Positions 1 to 7,498 of a DNA stretch of 31,682 bases are shown here, one piece after another. The notes under the pieces are model-generated. The model made no database searches. It was not told where the DNA came from and saw nothing but the letters and a program-made list of their open reading frames with translations. The first letter of the stretch is position 1; the number at the start of each line of letters is the position of its first letter. Source of the stretch: Deltaproteobacteria bacterium (GTDB taxonomy: Bacteria > Desulfobacterota > Deferrisomatia > Deferrisomatales > Deferrisomataceae); assembly GCA_013152215.1 (NCBI GenBank), contig JAADGT010000021.1, positions 1 to 31,682 on the forward strand, read 5' to 3'. Position numbers and translations under genes: made by a program.

Positions 1-940
1 GCTCCGGCCTGGGGGCCACGAACCCGGCCTCCAGCTCGCGGATCATCGCGTCCAGGGCCGGGTCGCGGCGGCGGCGCTCCTCGGTGCGGCGCACGGACAT
101 GTGCACCGAGGTGTAGTCGAGGCCGAACGCCCGGCCGATGTCCCGTAGGGTGAGGCCCGTGTACCGGCGGGCAAGGTACAGGGCGACCTTCCGGGCCAAC
201 ACCCGTTGGTACTTGCCCCGGACCACCTGCTCGGGGGCGAGACCCGTGTACTCGGCCACCCGACCGATCACCGTGTCCAGGTCGGCCACCGGATCGGGCC
301 GACCAAACTCCGGCACCTCCCGCAGGTCCCGGCCCTCCAGCAACTCCCGCACCCGGTCCCTCAGGGCCTCGCCCCCCAGCACCACCTGCTTCCACACCCG
401 GTCCCACGGAGGGGGCGACGGCCGCCGGGTCTCGCGCTCCAGGAGCGCCTGGTACGCCTCCTTCCCACCGGCTAGCCCCAAGATCCGATCCGTGTTGACC
501 GCCCCAGGGTCCCCGTTCAGGTACGCCCCCGCGCTGGACGGCCCGTAGGCCCCGGCCGCGACCGCGAGCCCCTTGCGCACGGGGTTCAGATGGACGTGGA
601 CCGACAACGGCACCAGCCACTCGTCCGGGTCCACCAACACCGACCGATAGCGGCCCCGGAGCACGGGCCCGTCTCCCCGCCTGAGGGCGGCCACGAACCC
701 GTTCCACCGGTGGATCGCCTGGGAGAGGTTCGGCCGGGGGGTCTCCACCAGCAGGTGGTAGTGGTCCGGCAGCAGGCAGTAGGCGTGAACCCGCACCCCG
801 TAGGCGTCCACCAGGTCCGTGAGCCGGGCGGCCAGCGCCAGGGCCTCGTCCTCGGACCGGAACAGCTTCCGCCGGGGCAGGGCCTTTCCGGTCACCAGAT
901 GGACGGCCCCCGGGAACTCCACGCGAAGCGGTCGTGCCAT
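1..940 (-). CDS. REP-associated (Y1/IS200-like) transposase-family protein, 3' end cut by the window edge
   Basis: At least 313 residues are visible from ATG at 940; no stop occurs before the left edge. Residues 1 to about 150 match the Y1_Tnp fold of RAYT proteins. The HUH pair is in PDHYHLLVE (His60, His62), followed by GRYRSVLVD (97-105) and HLNPVRKGL (117-125). Residues about 218-300 resemble the DNA-binding domain IV of DnaA (LTLRDIGRAFGLDYTSVH), an arrangement known in one RAYT subgroup. In the usual motif RYIHLNP the Tyr is the nucleophile; here the aligned residues are VHVHLNP, so His115 occupies that place. Such proteins act on REP hairpins or as domesticated single-copy genes. No REP-like palindrome or terminal repeat is evident in the 61 bp upstream. 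The family call is secure; whether it is catalytically active is doubtful. Confidence 0.85.
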   Translation of the reverse strand, partial: MARPLRVEFPGAVHLVTGKALPRRKLFRSEDEALALAARLTDLVDAYGVRVHAYCLLPDHYHLLVETPRPNLSQAIHRWNGFVAALRRGDGPVLRGRYRSVLVDPDEWLVPLSVHVHLNPVRKGLAVAAGAYGPSSAGAYLNGDPGAVNTDRILGLAGGKEAYQALLERETRRPSPPPWDRVWKQVVLGGEALRDRVRELLEGRDLREVPEFGRPDPVADLDTVIGRVAEYTGLAPEQVVRGKYQRVLARKVALYLARRYTGLTLRDIGRAFGLDYTSVHMSVRRTEERRRRDPALDAMIRELEAGFVAPRPE

Positions 941-1001
941 GGCACCTCCGGGGCAAGGGGGAACCCGAGGCGGGATTCCTACCAGGCCCGGCCCCCCGGG
1001 T

Positions 1002-1550
1002 TCAAGGCCCGAGGCCCTGGCGCAGCATCCGATCGAGGGGGATCCGCCCCTCCGGCCATCCCGTCTCCCTGCGGTACAGCCCGTCCACCGCGTCCGCGAG
1101 CAGGCCTAGACGCTCCTCCTCGAGCACCAGGGTCCCGGGGACGTCCACGCCGGCCAGGCCCTGGAAGTTCTCGGGGCAGTGATGGAGGACGGCCCGCCCC
1201 CCCTCCCGGCGGAGCAGGAGCAGGCCGTGGGTGCGGCACACCACGGGCCGGTGGCCGTAGCTCAGGCAGATCCCGGCGTGGAGCAGGGGGCACCCGGACG
1301 TTCCCGTGCCCAGGTTGCGCCGCACCACCTCTCGGGCCGCCCGGGGGAGCTCCCGGGCCCCCTCCCACAGATAGGCGGCCTCCACCGGTCGCAGGGACAG
1401 CACCTGCCCGCAGCACGCATCGCAGCCCGGCCGGCATCCCACGGCATCCCCCAGCACGCGGACCACCCGGTCCCAAAACGTCTCGATCCTGGCGTGCAGG
1501 GACAGCAGCGCCCGACGCGCCTCACCCGAAGGTTTGGGGGGAAGGCTCAC
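1002..1550 (-). CDS. YkgJ-family cysteine-cluster protein
   Basis: 182 residues. The GTG start overlaps the slipin stop (GTGA), which implies translational coupling. Eight cysteines follow the YkgJ/CxxCxxCC pattern (PF03692-type): Cys39, 43, 46 and 47 in GCRPGCDACC, Cys87 in CPLL, Cys95, Cys105 in RPVVCRTHG, and Cys125. These families are thought to bind zinc or an Fe-S cluster; the biochemical role is unknown. It is the third gene of an nfeD-slipin-ykgJ operon. I chose GTG at 1550 because the reading frame upstream runs antisense-free through the slipin gene without another sensible start, and the overlap is typical. No signal peptide or membrane helix is seen, so it should be cytoplasmic. 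Confidence 0.85.
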   Translation of the reverse strand: MSLPPKPSGEARRALLSLHARIETFWDRVVRVLGDAVGCRPGCDACCGQVLSLRPVEAAYLWEGARELPRAAREVVRRNLGTGTSGCPLLHAGICLSYGHRPVVCRTHGLLLLRREGGRAVLHHCPENFQGLAGVDVPGTLVLEEERLGLLADAVDGLYRRETGWPEGRIPLDRMLRQGLGP

Positions 1551-2314
1551 CGCTCCTCCGCCGGCCGATCGGCAAAGGCCTTCAGGAGGTCCACCGGCAC
1601 GGGGAACACCACGGTCTTGGCACCGCTGGAGGCGCTGACCTCGAGCAGGGTCTGGAGGAACCGCAGCTGGATCGCCGTGGGCTCCCTGCCGATCGTCCGG
1701 GCCGCGGCCGTGAGCTTCTCGGCGGCCTGGAACTCGCCCTCGGCCGCGATGATCTTGGCGCGCCGCTCCCGCTCGGCCTCGGCCTGGCGGGCCATGGCCC
1801 GCTGCATCTCGGTGGGCAGGTCGATGTGCTTGAGCTCCACGGTCGATACCTTCACCCCCCACGGATCGGTGTGCCGGTCCAGGATCTCCTGGAGCTTCTG
1901 GTTGATCTTCTCCCGATGGGACAGGAGCTCGTCCATCTGGGCCTCCCCCGACACGCTCCGGAGCGTGGTCTGGGCGAGCTGGCTCGTGGCGTACAGGTAG
2001 TCCTCCACCTCCACGATGGCTTTCATCGGATCGATGACCCGGAAGTACACCACCGCATTCACCTTGACCGACACGTTGTCGGCCGTGATCACGTCTTGGG
2101 GCGGCACGTCGTGGGCCACGGTGCGCAGGCTGACCTTGACCATCCGGTCCACGAACGGGATGAGCAGGATCAGTCCCGGCCCCTTCACCCCAATGGCCCG
2201 GCCGAGCCGGAAGATCACGGCCCGCTCGTACTCCCGAAGGATCCGGATGGCCGAGACCAGGAACACCAGCAGCACGAAGATGAACACCGGAAGGAACAAA
2301 AGGATGTTGGGCAT
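1547..2314 (-). CDS. Slipin / stomatin-like SPFH-domain membrane protein
   Basis: 255 residues, the usual length for prokaryotic slipins. An N-terminal hydrophobic segment (about residues 3-23) anchors it. It is followed by the SPFH/band 7 domain with EYERAVIFRLGR (28-39), GPGLILLIPFVD and the KHIDLP / MQRAMARQAEAERERRAKII helix start typical of stomatin oligomers. A strong ribosome binding site (AAGGAGGA) sits just before ATG 2314. Slipins form ring-like membrane scaffolds. In Pyrococcus the neighbouring NfeD-type protease cleaves the slipin C-terminus, and here the protease gene lies 59 bp upstream in the same operon. The C-terminal hydrophobic region SSGAKTVVFPVPVDLL matches the usual protease target area. 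Function in this organism (membrane microdomain or stress) is inferred from the family. Confidence 0.93.
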   Translation of the reverse strand: MPNILLFLPVFIFVLLVFLVSAIRILREYERAVIFRLGRAIGVKGPGLILLIPFVDRMVKVSLRTVAHDVPPQDVITADNVSVKVNAVVYFRVIDPMKAIVEVEDYLYATSQLAQTTLRSVSGEAQMDELLSHREKINQKLQEILDRHTDPWGVKVSTVELKHIDLPTEMQRAMARQAEAERERRAKIIAAEGEFQAAEKLTAAARTIGREPTAIQLRFLQTLLEVSASSGAKTVVFPVPVDLLKAFADRPAEER

Positions 2315-2373
2315 GGCGACTCCTCCTTACCCCTGGGCACCGGAACACTACGCCGGGGGCCCCGGCGCAGCGT

Positions 2374-3675
2374 TCACCGCCCCTTGTCTTCGGTCCCCCG
2401 AACCGGCCGCACCACGAGGGTAAGCCCCTCGACCCGGACCACCTCCACCGGCGTCCCCGCATCCACGGACTCGGCGCATCGGGCGTTCCAGTACTCCCCG
2501 TGCACGAACACCCGGCCCGCCCGACCCGGCTCCAGCGGCTCGACGGCCTCGCCCCTCTCGCCGACTAGCCCCTCCTGCCCCCCCAGGCGCCGGGCCTTCT
2601 GGGCGGCCAGCCCCTTGCCCACCGCGAACGCGAAGAACGCCACCGTCCCCGCCACCGCGGGCACCAGCACCGACCAGCTCACCCGGTAGTAGGCCGCGCT
2701 GGACTTGAACAGCATCAGGCTCCCCAGGACGAGGCACACCACTCCCCCCACGGTGAGGAGCCCGAACGAGGTGATCTTCACCTCCAGGACCAAGAGCACC
2801 AGCCCCAGCAGGATCAGCAGCACCCCTCCGTAGCGGAACGGCAGGGTCTGGAGGCCCACGAAGGCCAGGATGAGGCACAGCCCCCCGAGCACGCCCGGGA
2901 AGATGCTCCCCGGGTTGGCCAACTCGAAAAAGAGGCCGTAGAACCCCAGCAGCAACAGCAGGTAGGCCACGTTGGGATCGGACAGCACCCGCAGGATCCG
3001 GTGGCGAAGCCCCATGGGCACCGGCTCGACCCGGGCCCCCGTCAGCCGGAGCTCGATCTCGGCCGTACCGAACCGCACCCTGCGGCCGTCGAGGTCGGCC
3101 AGCAGGGCGTCCACAGAGGGGGCCAACACGTCCACCACGCCTCGATCCAACGCCTCCTCGGCGGCCAGGCTCCGGCTCTCCCGGACCGCCTCCTCGAACC
3201 ACTGGGGGTCCCGCCCCCGTTGGCGGGCCAGGGACCGCAGATAGGCGGCCGCGTCCTCCTCGGCCTTCCTTGCAAGGGTCTCCCCGCCGTCGCCCCCCCC
3301 GATGGCCACCGGATGGGCCGCCCCTAGGTTCGTGCCCGGCGCCATGGCCGCCACGTGGGCCGCGGCCACGATGAACAGCCCGGCGCTGGCAGCCCGGGCC
3401 CCCGCCGGTCCCACCCAGGCCACCACCGGGACGGGGCTGCGCAGCACCGCCCGGACGATCCGCCGCATCGATGCGTCCAACCCGCCGGGGGTGTCGATCC
3501 GGAGAACCACGGCCGGCGACCGCACCGGATCCACCCGGGCTAAGGCGTCCTCCACATACTCGGCCGCGACGGGCCCGATGGGCCCTTCCACCTCCACCAG
3601 GGGCACCACCGCGGCCCGGCCGGCCACGGCGGGCAGGGAGAGAACGATCAGCGCAAGGAGGATCCGGACGAACAT
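2374..3675 (-). CDS. nfeD: NfeD-family membrane-bound serine protease (long form)
   Basis: 433 residues from ATG 3675, giving a signal/anchor sequence MFVRILLALIVLSLPAVAG. Residues about 24-210 form the ClpP-like protease domain, with predicted nucleophile Ser97 in AASAG and general base Lys137 in KAEEDA, matching the Ser-Lys dyad known for this family. Residues about 240-350 hold four to five membrane helices. The C-terminal about 70 residues form the NfeD OB-fold (GRAGRVFVHGEYWNARC...VEVVRVEGLTLVV). It is the long form normally paired with a slipin, and a slipin gene follows 59 bp downstream. The open frame continues upstream to 3834, but the start at 3675 gives the correct signal peptide. 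No strong Shine-Dalgarno sequence is seen at this start. Confidence 0.92.
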   Translation of the reverse strand: MFVRILLALIVLSLPAVAGRAAVVPLVEVEGPIGPVAAEYVEDALARVDPVRSPAVVLRIDTPGGLDASMRRIVRAVLRSPVPVVAWVGPAGARAASAGLFIVAAAHVAAMAPGTNLGAAHPVAIGGGDGGETLARKAEEDAAAYLRSLARQRGRDPQWFEEAVRESRSLAAEEALDRGVVDVLAPSVDALLADLDGRRVRFGTAEIELRLTGARVEPVPMGLRHRILRVLSDPNVAYLLLLLGFYGLFFELANPGSIFPGVLGGLCLILAFVGLQTLPFRYGGVLLILLGLVLLVLEVKITSFGLLTVGGVVCLVLGSLMLFKSSAAYYRVSWSVLVPAVAGTVAFFAFAVGKGLAAQKARRLGGQEGLVGERGEAVEPLEPGRAGRVFVHGEYWNARCAESVDAGTPVEVVRVEGLTLVVRPVRGTEDKGR

Positions 3676-3772
3676 GGGTGCCAAGATACCACGTCGGGGC
3701 CTCCAGACCAGGGGGCGGCGCGGCGCCGGGCGACACGCCGACGCCCTTTCCCGAGATCGGACCTTCGGTTCC

Positions 3773-3801
3773 TTGACACCTCCCGGTGTTGCCGATACAT
3801 T
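3773..3801 (+). promoter_or_regulatory. Predicted sigma-70-type promoter of the coiled-coil gene
   Basis: TTGACA at 3773-3778, a 17-bp spacer, and TACATT at 3796-3801. It lies about 60 bp before the ATG at 3864 and points away from nfeD. Match to consensus is by eye only. Confidence 0.6.
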
Positions 3802-3863
3802 CGCGTGCCTCAAACTTGGTGAAAATTCGTTCATCGCACGAGCTCTGGGGAAAGGAGGCGGCC

Positions 3864-4430
3864 ATGGCCAGCCAGGGTGAGAGCCTCATCCGGAAGACCC
3901 AGAAGGGAATTTCGGTTCTGGCGTTCGAGACCACCAAGCAAAGCCGGATCCTGAAGCGGCGGATGCGCATCGCGGCCCTCCAGAAGGAGATCAAGGCGGA
4001 CCTCCGGGACCTGGGCAACCTGGTGTACAACGCCGTGATCAACGACCAGCCCGGGATCCTCGAGGAAGAGGAGGTGAAGCTCCTCGTGGAGAGCATCCGC
4101 AAGAACCGGGAGGAGATCGAGCACCTGCGCGACGCCATCGCTCGGCTGAGCCGCGCCCGCAAGCACTTCCCCGAACAGGAAGGGCCGGAGCCCCGGGCTC
4201 CGGAGGGGGGCCAGACCGAACCGTCTGCGGCCGAGGCGGAACCGGAGGCCGCGGCCCCCGCAGCCGAGGAGACCGGCCCGGAGGGGAAGGCCGAGGAGGC
4301 GGTTCTGGAGCCCGAACCGGTCCCGGCCGAGGAGAAGGCAGAGGAGGAGCCCGCCGTCCCCCCCCCGCCGGGGACCGACCCGGGCCGCCCCTCGGGAGAG
4401 GGGGAGGCAGAGAAAGAAAACCAATCGTAA
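3864..4430 (+). CDS. Uncharacterised coiled-coil protein with acidic Pro/Ala/Glu-rich tail
   Basis: 188 residues. ATG 3864 follows a clear ribosome binding site (AAAGGAGG). Residues 1 to about 100 are predicted helical and charged, with heptad-like runs (KRRMRIAALQKEIKADLRDLGNLVYNA, then EEEEVKLLVESIRKNREEIEHL), so a dimeric coiled coil is likely. Residues about 105-188 are low-complexity Glu/Pro/Ala, probably disordered. There is no signal peptide, membrane helix or cysteine. The gene stands alone between its own promoter (3773-3801) and terminator (4453-4482), opposite to nfeD. I do not recognise a named family. The N-terminal half vaguely recalls small helical proteins of anaerobic deltaproteobacteria, but I cannot assign a function. 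Confidence 0.8.
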   Translation: MASQGESLIRKTQKGISVLAFETTKQSRILKRRMRIAALQKEIKADLRDLGNLVYNAVINDQPGILEEEEVKLLVESIRKNREEIEHLRDAIARLSRARKHFPEQEGPEPRAPEGGQTEPSAAEAEPEAAAPAAEETGPEGKAEEAVLEPEPVPAEEKAEEEPAVPPPPGTDPGRPSGEGEAEKENQS

Positions 4431-4452
4431 ACAGACGGAAACGCTCCCGAAT

Positions 4453-4482
4453 AGAGGCGGCCGGAGGGGTCGCCTCTTTTTC
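4453..4482 (+). terminator. Rho-independent terminator
   Basis: Perfect 7-bp stem AGAGGCG (4453-4459) / CGCCTCT (4471-4477) with an 11-nt loop, followed by a T run. It lies 22 bp after the coiled-coil gene stop and separates it from nrdJ. Confidence 0.85.
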
Positions 4483-4498
4483 GTGTCCAAAATCAGGG

Positions 4499-4550
4499 TT
4501 GACCCACTAGATCTTGAAGTTGTATGTAGCCAGTCCACTATATGTGGTTA
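4499..4550 (+). promoter_or_regulatory. nrdJ promoter with two NrdR-box-like sites
   Basis: TTGACC (4499-4504) and TATGTA (4523-4528) form a candidate promoter with an 18-bp spacer. Two related 16-bp words, CCACTAGATCTTGAAG (4504-4519) and CCACTATATGTGGTTA (4535-4550), start exactly 31 bp apart. Both resemble the NrdR box (palindromic, CACTATATnnnGTG-like). NrdR boxes are known to occur in pairs about three helical turns apart upstream of ribonucleotide reductase genes. The first box overlaps the -35 and spacer, and the second lies just downstream of -10, a layout suited to repression by NrdR-(d)ATP. No nrdR gene is in the window. Confidence 0.75.
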
Positions 4551-4642
4551 CCACCCCCTGCCGGAGGGCGCCGGGCTCCGCCCAGCGGGCCGCCCCCCTG
4601 CAGGCGTCCGCCGTCCCCGCTCCCGCCCAAGGAGGTCGCCCC

Positions 4643-6865
4643 ATGCCCGACTCGGCCGCCCGCGTCATCCCCCTGGAGATCGAACCCGCCTTCTCCGACA
4701 ACGCCCTGGTGGTGCTGCGAAAACGCTATCTGCGAAAGCGCCCGGACGGCACCCCGGCGGAGACCCCGAAGGAGATGCTGTGGCGGGTGGCCCGGGCCGT
4801 GGCCGAGGCCGACCGGAGTTACGACCCCGAGGCCGACGTGGACCAGACGGCGGTGGCCTTTTACCAGGCCATGGCCCGGCTGGAGTTCCTACCCAACTCC
4901 CCCACGCTCATGAACGCCGGCCGCGAGCTGGGCCAGCTCTCTGCGTGCTTCGTGCTGCCCGTGGACGACAGCATGGAGAGCATCTTCGAGGCCGTGAAGA
5001 ACACGGCCCTCATCCACAAGTCGGGCGGCGGAACCGGGTTTAGCTTCTCGCGGATCCGGCCCAAGAACGACATCGTGCGCTCCACCAGCGGGGTCTCGTC
5101 GGGCCCCATCAGCTTCATGAAGGTGTTCGACACGGCCACCGAGATGATCAAGCAGGGGGGAACCCGGCGGGGCGCCAACATGGGCATCCTGCGGGTGGAC
5201 CACCCCGACATCCTGGAGTTCGTCTCCGTCAAGTCCGACCCCACCGTGCTCACCAACTTCAACCTCTCGGTGGCCATCACCGAGGCGTTCATGGAGGCGG
5301 TGCGCTCCGACGGCGAGTACGACCTGGTGAACCCCCGGGACGGCCGGGTGGTGGGCCGGCTGCGGGCCCGGGAGGTGTTCGACCGCATCGTGGACGAGGC
5401 GTGGAGGTCGGGGGAGCCCGGCATCGTGTTCATCGACCGGATCAACCGCGACAACCCCACGCCCCACGTGGGCGCGATCGAGTCCACCAACCCGTGCGGG
5501 GAGCAGCCTCTCCTGCCCTACGAGTCGTGCAATCTGGGCAGCATCAACCTGGCGCGCATGGTGAAGGACGGAGAGGTGGACTGGGAGAAGCTCGAGGAGA
5601 CCGTGCGGCTGGCCGTGCACTTCCTCGACAACGTGGTGGACGTGAACCGATACCCCCTGGAGGAGATCGCCCGGATGACCCGGGCCAACCGTAAGATCGG
5701 GCTGGGGGTCATGGGATGGGCCGACCTCCTGTTCCGGCTCGGCATCCGGTACGGATCGGACGAGTCCGTCGCCCTGGCCCGCAGGCTCATGGGGTTCGTG
5801 GACCGGGTGGCCCGGGAGGCCAGCGAGGAGATGGCCGACGAGCGGGGCCCGTTCCCCAACTTCCAGGGGTCGGTGTACGACCGGCCCGGGGCCCGGCCGC
5901 TTCGCAACGCCACCCGCACCACCATCGCCCCCACCGGCACCATCTCGATCCTGGCCGGGTGCTCGTCGGGCATCGAGCCGGTGTTCTCGCTGGCGTTCGT
6001 GCGCCGGGTGCTCGACGGCGAGGAGCTCGTCGAGGTGAACCCGGTGTTCGCCGAGGAGGCCCGGCAGCGGGGTTTCGACTCCCCCGAGGTCATGCGCCGG
6101 ATCGCCCAAGGGGCGCCCCTCTCCGAGGTGGCCCAGGTGCCGGCCGACGTGAAGGAGGTGTTCGTCACGGCCCACGACATCGACCCCCAGGCCCACCTGG
6201 AGATGCAGGCGGCGTTCCAGGAACACACGAACAACGCCGTGTCGAAGACCGTGAACTTCCCCCGATCGGCCACCCGGGAAGACGTGGCCCGGGCCTTCTG
6301 GCTGGCCTACGAGCTCGGGTGCAAGGGGCTCACCATCTACCGGGACGGCAGCCGGGAGAGCCAGGTCCTGGTCACACCCTCCTCCGCCCCCCAGAAGCCG
6401 GCCGAGGAGCCGCCGGCCCGGAAACGGGACCGGCCGCGGGTGCTCACGGGAAAGACGTACCAGATGCAGACCGGATGCGGGCCCTTGTACGTCACGATCA
6501 ACGAGGACGACCACGGCCTGTTCGAGGTGTTCACCACCATGGGCAAGGCCGGGGGCTGCGCGGCGAGCCAGTGCGAGGCCATCGGCCGCTTGGTCTCCCT
6601 GTCGTGGCGGTCCGGGGTTCCGCCCGAGCCGGTGGTGCGCCAGCTTCGAGGCATCTCGTGTCACAAACCGGCGGGGTTCGGGCCGAACCGGGTGCTGTCG
6701 TGTGCCGACGCGCTGGCCATCGCGGTGCAGCAGCATCTGACCCCGGAACAGGAGATCGAGAAGCACGTGGACGTGGGCGGAGCATGCCCCGAGTGCGGCG
6801 ATGCGCTGGAGCACGAGGAGGGCTGCGTGCTGTGCCGCAGCTGCGGGTACTCCGAGTGCGGATGA
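4643..6865 (+). CDS. nrdJ: Vitamin B12-dependent (class II) ribonucleoside-diphosphate reductase
   Basis: 740 residues. ATG 4643 is set by a near-perfect AAGGAGGT site 7 bp upstream. It reduces ribonucleotides to deoxyribonucleotides using adenosylcobalamin, with no need for oxygen. Visible are the N-terminal RNR domain (FLPNSPTLMNAG, 83-93), redox Cys102 in LSACFVLP, the thiyl-radical site NPCGE (Asn283, Cys285, Glu287), ESCNLGSINLA, and the phosphate loop APTGTISILAGCSSGIEP. A C-terminal TSCPD domain carries CGPLYVTINEDDHG and CHKPAGFGP. The extreme C-terminus is a zinc-ribbon-like CPECG...CRSCGYSEC, thought to shuttle electrons to the active site. Length and domain order are typical of NrdJ (about 740-800). 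Regulation by NrdR is suggested by the paired boxes upstream. A 98-bp leader after the second box shows no cobalamin riboswitch that I can recognise. Confidence 0.97.
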   Translation: MPDSAARVIPLEIEPAFSDNALVVLRKRYLRKRPDGTPAETPKEMLWRVARAVAEADRSYDPEADVDQTAVAFYQAMARLEFLPNSPTLMNAGRELGQLSACFVLPVDDSMESIFEAVKNTALIHKSGGGTGFSFSRIRPKNDIVRSTSGVSSGPISFMKVFDTATEMIKQGGTRRGANMGILRVDHPDILEFVSVKSDPTVLTNFNLSVAITEAFMEAVRSDGEYDLVNPRDGRVVGRLRAREVFDRIVDEAWRSGEPGIVFIDRINRDNPTPHVGAIESTNPCGEQPLLPYESCNLGSINLARMVKDGEVDWEKLEETVRLAVHFLDNVVDVNRYPLEEIARMTRANRKIGLGVMGWADLLFRLGIRYGSDESVALARRLMGFVDRVAREASEEMADERGPFPNFQGSVYDRPGARPLRNATRTTIAPTGTISILAGCSSGIEPVFSLAFVRRVLDGEELVEVNPVFAEEARQRGFDSPEVMRRIAQGAPLSEVAQVPADVKEVFVTAHDIDPQAHLEMQAAFQEHTNNAVSKTVNFPRSATREDVARAFWLAYELGCKGLTIYRDGSRESQVLVTPSSAPQKPAEEPPARKRDRPRVLTGKTYQMQTGCGPLYVTINEDDHGLFEVFTTMGKAGGCAASQCEAIGRLVSLSWRSGVPPEPVVRQLRGISCHKPAGFGPNRVLSCADALAIAVQQHLTPEQEIEKHVDVGGACPECGDALEHEEGCVLCRSCGYSECG

Positions 6866-6953
6866 CCCCGACAGCCCGAAACCTCTCCTTTCTCCGCCCG
6901 GCCCCCTGGACTACAATGGGGGCCGTTCGCTTGTCTGGGAGGAGAGAACAGCC

Positions 6954-7172
6954 ATGAGCGAAAGGGACGTCTCCGAAGGCCGCGACACCTCGCACCGGGG
7001 AGCGTGGTTTCGGCTACCCGGTAAGACACGATGGCACAGCGAGGCCCATCGGGAGTATGGGGTGCTGTGGTCCCTGTGCGGCGTACGGGCCATCGCGATG
7101 CAAGCCGAGACGAAGAAGAGCCTGGGCGAAGAGGACCTGGCCTGCGTGCGGTGCACGGGCATGAGGGACTGA
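6954..7172 (+). CDS. Small CxxC-containing protein of unknown function
   Basis: 72 residues. ATG 6954 follows a GGAGGAGA ribosome binding site, and a TACAAT hexamer at 6912-6917 could serve as -10, though no convincing -35 is visible. The sequence holds a Cys at about residue 42 (LWSLCGVRA) and a C-terminal CVRCTG (about 65-70), a possible metal or thiol pair. It ends one base before the GTG of the next gene, so the two are probably co-translated. No membrane segment or known domain is recognised. The good Shine-Dalgarno sequence, spacing and typical GC3 bias support it as a real gene. Confidence 0.65.
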   Translation: MSERDVSEGRDTSHRGAWFRLPGKTRWHSEAHREYGVLWSLCGVRAIAMQAETKKSLGEEDLACVRCTGMRD

Positions 7173-7173
7173 C

Positions 7174-7452
7174 GTGGAGGATCGCCGCATCCCGGTGGAG
7201 GAGCTGATCGAGTTCCCGACGCGGTTCTCGTTCAAGGCGATCGGGCACCACACCCGCGAGTTCGCCCCCTCTGCGTACCGAGCGGTGCTCTCTACGGTGG
7301 GCGAGGACCGGGGCGTGGAGCTCCGGACCCGGCTGAGCCGCAAGGCCGCGTATGTGTCGGCCACGGTCACGGCGCGGATCGACTCGGCCGAGGAGCTCAG
7401 GGCCGTGTACGCCGCCCTGTGGAAGCTGGACGGCGTGATCACCGTGCTGTGA
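7174..7452 (+). CDS. YbeD / DUF493-family protein
   Basis: 92 residues, GTG start one base after the preceding stop. FPTRFSFKAIGHHTREFA (residues 14-31) and the C-terminal YAALWKLDGVITVL are characteristic of the YbeD/DUF493 (PF04359) ferredoxin-like ACT-resembling fold. E. coli YbeD is 87 residues and lies near lipoate genes; its function is not settled, and an allosteric or regulatory role has been suggested from structure. Here the neighbours are a small CxxC protein and a TolB-like lipoprotein, not lipoate genes. The ribosome binding site (GAGGG) lies inside the end of the previous gene. Confidence 0.85.
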   Translation: MEDRRIPVEELIEFPTRFSFKAIGHHTREFAPSAYRAVLSTVGEDRGVELRTRLSRKAAYVSATVTARIDSAEELRAVYAALWKLDGVITVL

Positions 7453-7498
7453 GTCCGTGACGGGCGACGAACCGTCCCCGGCCGGGAGACCCAGAGCC

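Noticed and set aside
1551..2462. Upstream extension of the YkgJ frame through the slipin gene
   Set aside because: The translated text is a frame-shifted shadow of slipin and nfeD; the GTGA overlap at 1547-1550 gives the natural start.
590..2689. A 699-codon open frame on the plus strand
   Set aside because: It lies antisense to the transposase, YkgJ, slipin and nfeD genes, has His/Pro/Gly/Arg-rich text typical of the complement of GC-rich coding DNA, and no family resemblance.
4551..4642. Cobalamin riboswitch before the B12-dependent reductase
   Set aside because: The leader is under 100 bp and no B12-box-like sequence is visible.
4889..6814. A 641-codon open frame antisense to nrdJ
   Set aside because: It is the mirror of a strongly conserved reductase gene and is rich in His, Gly, Pro and Val from complementary codons.
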